Shown one piece after another: positions 23,880-26,018 of a stretch of DNA of 26,018 nucleotides. How positions within the stretch are numbered: the stretch's first letter is position 1; each line of letters starts with the position of its first letter. This stretch comes from an uncultured Eubacteriales bacterium (GTDB lineage Bacteria; Bacillota; Clostridia; Oscillospirales; QAMX01). The notes beneath the pieces are model-generated. The model searched no databases, was not told the DNA's origin, and worked only from the letters and a program-made list of their open reading frames with translations. The position numbers and the translations under genes are program-made. The stretch is from contig URVL01000012.1 in assembly GCA_900551265.1 (NCBI GenBank), positions 1 to 26,018 on the forward strand, in the 5' to 3' direction.

Positions 23880-24302
23880 TTAGTCGCTCGTCCGGCCATA
23901 ATAAACTCTGGCAGTCAGTTCACGAGCTGTCGGCAGATAAATCCACGGGCTATAGGCATAAACTTTCCCATATCCCCAAATCCTTCCTGAGGTATATTTT
24001 ACATTACCGAAAATATCCTCATACTGCGCCACAGTATAATGATATACATCTTTGCCATTAGAGTCAACACAAGTGGACCAACCCCATACACGCTGCCGGT
24101 TCGCAGGGCCATCTGATTCACGGCCACCGTCAGAATCATATGTATAGCCATTGATGACATCCGCTCTGGTCTGAAGATCGGGCTCTACCAATACAAACTC
24201 CACGCCGTTTTCCACCTTCGTAACCGTTTGAGCAGCAAAGGCCGTTGAAGCCAATGAAAGACAAATTACCAGTGCCAGCGATAAAAACAAAACCCTTTTC
24301 AT
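23880..24302 (-). CDS. Small secreted protein, lactococcin-972-like bacteriocin candidate
   Basis: From the ATG at 24302 (AAGGTGG upstream) this is a 140-residue precursor. A classical Sec signal MKRVLFLSLALVICLSLAS ends in AFA before AQT, leaving a mature protein of about 117 residues. The mature part has a single Cys, several Trp and many Tyr and Gly. Its C-terminal half (YHYTVAQYEDIFGNVKYTSG, WGYGKVYAYSPW, TARVYYG) resembles lactococcin-972-type beta-rich bacteriocins. The mature part is longer than that of lactococcin 972. There is no double-glycine leader or lanthionine-type Cys pattern. It is the first gene, ahead of two permease genes and an ATPase gene. A periplasmic-type binding or signalling protein is an alternative. 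Confidence 0.65.
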   Translation of the reverse strand: MKRVLFLSLALVICLSLASTAFAAQTVTKVENGVEFVLVEPDLQTRADVINGYTYDSDGGRESDGPANRQRVWGWSTCVDSNGKDVYHYTVAQYEDIFGNVKYTSGRIWGYGKVYAYSPWIYLPTARELTARVYYGRTSD

Positions 24303-24346
24303 AAAAACACCACCTTCAACAAATTTTTGAAAGATCTTTCGCATTT

Positions 24347-24375
24347 ACAATATCAGGTATCCTTGCTAATGTCAA
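24347..24375 (-). promoter_or_regulatory. Strong promoter of the bacteriocin-like operon
   Basis: On the minus strand TTGACA (24375-24370), a 17-nt spacer and TATTGT (24352-24347) precede the secreted-protein ATG by 44 bases. This is one of the best promoters in the window. Confidence 0.75.
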
Positions 24376-24486
24376 GGAGTTATTGGAAAATCATGCAGCA
24401 AATATTCTTTTACACACAAAAAAATAACCTGCGATGAGAAGGATGATAGCACAGCAAATGTAATCACAGGGTTTTTGACCCCCTTT

Positions 24487-24728
24487 TTATTTCTCTACAT
24501 CTGCCAACAGATTGTCTATCGCCTGCGTCACCATGTCATCCCGCTTGTTTGGGTCAATGTCCAATCCCTCAAGGATATAGGGTACGCATAACGGAATGCC
24601 CAGCATGGACCCAAGCGCCTTTACATAGGTCCGGCTTCCTCTGCGCTGCAGCTGCTTAAAAGCATACAAAGAATGCTCAGCAGCCAGATCACGCAGAGAA
24701 AGCGTCCCGCCCTTCTGGTTCGCTTCAT
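24487..24728 (-). pseudogene. Lipoprotein-like gene start with disrupted frame
   Basis: An ATG at 24728, with AGGAGG 7 bases upstream, encodes 35 residues. They begin MKRTRRAGRF and continue into a hydrophobic stretch with the lipobox LLSSC, then stop at 24621. A second frame on the same strand is open from 24729 to 24487. It gives YVKALGSMLGIPLCVPYILE and ends NLLADVEK, but has only a TTG at 24669 as start. The simplest reading is a lipoprotein gene cut short by a frameshift or deletion, with the second frame as its displaced tail. It could also be two small unrelated frames. The ATG overlaps the stop of a transporter fragment, so it was once part of an operon. The 24376-24486 stretch after it holds nothing I can name. 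Confidence 0.4.
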
Positions 24729-24901
24729 ATCATTTCCTCCTTATTTAACCTGTCTTTATCTAAAAGTCCCAGCCGGTTTGCCGACTGCAGATAGGATATC
24801 CCGCAGAATGTCACAAAGAAATCCAGTATTACATTTCCCGCAATGGCCAGTGCCACCGCCTGCTCAGGGATCCCCAGCTGAGCGAGCAGCACAGTGTAGC
24901 A
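24725..24901 (-). pseudogene. C-terminal fragment of a probable dicarboxylate/amino acid:cation symporter
   Basis: The minus-strand frame is open from 24901, just below an in-frame stop, to TGA at 24725. It reads YTVLLAQLGIPEQAVALAIA, then a VILDFFVTFCGISYLQ segment and RLGLLDKDRLNKEEMI. The hydrophobic pattern and the Ile-Leu-Asp-Phe element look like the last two membrane segments of a sodium:dicarboxylate symporter (DAACS) family protein. Some 350 N-terminal residues are missing; the coding resemblance stops abruptly at about 24900, where + strand coding begins. Its stop overlaps the lipoprotein-like ATG. The family call rests on pattern memory only. Confidence 0.5.
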
Positions 24902-25026
24902 TCAAGCTTCCGCAGGGAACCGGCGGAGCAGCAATTGTTTATCACTATGAAGGTCAGCTCGTTGGCGACTATGACAAATGCCAGACCGAGGAAGAAATCA
25001 TTGAAATGATTAAGACCGGTAAATGA
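24901..25026 (+). pseudogene. C-terminal fragment of an unidentified protein
   Basis: The + strand frame from about 24901 to TGA at 25024 reads IKLPQGTGGAAIVYHYEGQL and ends EEEIIEMIKTGK, a convincing protein C-terminus. Upstream the same frame is open only as the antisense of the symporter fragment, so the start of the gene is missing. I do not recognise the family; the strand-turn-acidic-helix ending could fit several folds. It faces the kinase-like gene, which begins 60 bases later. Confidence 0.5.
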
Positions 25027-25086
25027 CACGCCGACAAGCGTGAAGCCAAAATAAAATGATGAATTGGCTTTCAGATTGGAGAAAAG

Positions 25087-25767
25087 ATGAAAATACAATT
25101 AAGCGACAATCTAATAAAGCATTACTTGCAAAATGTTTACTTTATAAACGGGCATAGTTATGCGGGTAAATCCACAATGGTCAAGATGTTAGCTGAACGA
25201 TATGATATGATTCATTGCGGCGAAAACTACCATGATGTATTTCCTCGAAATAAACTTTCCCGTTGGAAGCAACCGGGACTATGCTATTTTGATACCATGA
25301 GTGGTTGGCAGGAATGGCTGAATATGACCCCGGAAGAACATTGGAACTGGTATAATCAAGTTTCCAATGAATGTGTAGAAATTGAGATTTTGGAGTTGAT
25401 AAAACTTGCGGCATCTGGAAAGAAAGTTGTTGTTGACACCAACATTCCTCCCGATGTATTGCGTGAGATCTCGTCTTATAATCGTGTTGCTATCCTCCTC
25501 TGTGATCCACCGGATATATGTGCCACCCGATTCTTTGATCGAGACGATCCCGACAAAAAATTTATGATGGATCAGATCAAAAAGTGCCCCGATCCAGAAG
25601 CTACTTTAAGGAACTTTAATTCATGGGCGCTATATCATCCTCCAGTAGAGATCGACTGGGAGCATACTGGATTCTTCTCATATACTCGCTCCGATTTTGA
25701 TACCGACACACGAGAAAAAATGCTGTCGATTTTGGCAAAACACTTTGGTTTGGAGGAAGTTAAATAA
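25087..25767 (+). CDS. P-loop kinase-like NTPase
   Basis: This 226-residue protein has a Walker A variant FINGHSYAGKSTMVKML with K28 and S29. A possible Walker B/acceptor segment is KKVVVDTNIPPD (about 115-126), and a LID-like segment is FFDRDDPDKKF. The layout resembles small-molecule or nucleoside kinases of the shikimate/adenylate kinase type. The substrate is not apparent. GGAG lies 7 bases before the ATG. The next gene starts directly after its TAA, so the two are cotranscribed. The gene looks intact, in contrast to the fragments just upstream. Confidence 0.75.
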   Translation: MKIQLSDNLIKHYLQNVYFINGHSYAGKSTMVKMLAERYDMIHCGENYHDVFPRNKLSRWKQPGLCYFDTMSGWQEWLNMTPEEHWNWYNQVSNECVEIEILELIKLAASGKKVVVDTNIPPDVLREISSYNRVAILLCDPPDICATRFFDRDDPDKKFMMDQIKKCPDPEATLRNFNSWALYHPPVEIDWEHTGFFSYTRSDFDTDTREKMLSILAKHFGLEEVK

Positions 25768-26018
25768 ATGACTATTCACGAAATGCAAAATCTGAACCGA
25801 GCCACTATTGAATATGCTTCAACGGTTATTGTGCCGGGCATAACGCTTGTTGAACTTCGCAAACTGTGTGAGAAATATATGCTCTCCCATGGTGCGGATT
25901 CCTTTTGGTATTGGGATGTGGGCGCTTTTGTTTTCGCCGGTGATAAGACCGCTGTATCGGTATCCGGTCGTGAGTATAAAACGGATGACCACATAATTGA
26001 ACTAAACGATATTATCAC
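25768..26018 (+). CDS. M24-family metallopeptidase (Xaa-Pro aminopeptidase-like), truncated by the window end
   Basis: The first 83 residues of a + strand gene begin at the ATG abutting the kinase-like stop. They read MTIHEMQNLNRATIEYASTV and later FVFAGDKTAVSVSGREY, ending IIELNDII. The order helix, VIVPGITLVEL, FAGDKTAVSVSGR, then NDI just before the first metal aspartate strand is that of M24 'pita-bread' peptidases (creatinase/prolidase/methionine aminopeptidase fold). The metal ligands lie beyond the window. The partner gene upstream gives no clear hint of substrate. Confidence 0.7.
   Translation, partial: MTIHEMQNLNRATIEYASTVIVPGITLVELRKLCEKYMLSHGADSFWYWDVGAFVFAGDKTAVSVSGREYKTDDHIIELNDII

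Noticed and set aside
1..26018. CRISPR arrays, tRNA or rRNA genes, transposases, integrases
   Set aside because: I saw no regularly spaced repeats, cloverleaf-like sequences or recombinase motifs on either strand.

Overview
The window looks like the chromosome of a Gram-positive anaerobe of the class Clostridia, probably a gut commensal. The grounds are strong Shine-Dalgarno sites, TTGACA/TATAAT-like promoters, short U-tailed hairpin terminators, a vanG-type glycopeptide-resistance operon and several cytoplasmic glycosidases. The base composition looks mid-GC by eye. I see no tRNA, rRNA, CRISPR array, transposase or integrase.

Region 1 (1-6.4 kb): after the tail of an unidentified + strand gene and a terminator comes a minus-strand van operon in the order vanR-vanS-vanG-vanXY-vanT. 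This is the layout of cryptic vanG clusters: a two-component regulator, a D-Ala:D-Ser ligase, a D,D-dipeptidase/carboxypeptidase and a membrane serine racemase. The ligase gene has a small N-terminal deletion that shifts the frame and removes a conserved motif. A 17-bp perfect inverted repeat lies between vanS and vanG.

Region 2 (6.4-16.8 kb): a minus-strand operon encodes two AP-endonuclease-type TIM-barrel sugar isomerase/epimerases, a Gfo/Idh/MocA dehydrogenase and a GH29 fucosidase. Divergent from it is a SpoU/TrmH-type RNA methyltransferase, followed by a PfoR-like PTS EIIC_2 membrane protein. A second, closely related Gfo/Idh/MocA gene lies upstream of a thioredoxin-reductase-like gene broken by a frameshift. 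An HxlR regulator is divergent from an FMN reductase.

Region 3 (16.8-20.9 kb): a GH4 NAD-dependent glycosidase and a clan GH-A glycosidase are transcribed away from an AraC-family regulator. Regions 2 and 3 together form an intracellular glycoside-processing neighbourhood rich in NAD-linked C3-oxidation-type chemistry (the chemistry is inferred).

Region 4 (21.0-24.4 kb): a four-gene operon encodes a small secreted protein, two FtsX-like membrane subunits and an ABC ATPase. It resembles the lactococcin-972 bacteriocin cassette, with the usual single large membrane protein split in two.

Region 5 (24.4-26.0 kb): broken gene ends (a symporter C-terminus, a lipoprotein start, an unrelated + strand C-terminus) meet at a junction near 24.90 kb. 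They are followed by a P-loop kinase-like gene and the start of an M24-family peptidase that runs off the window.
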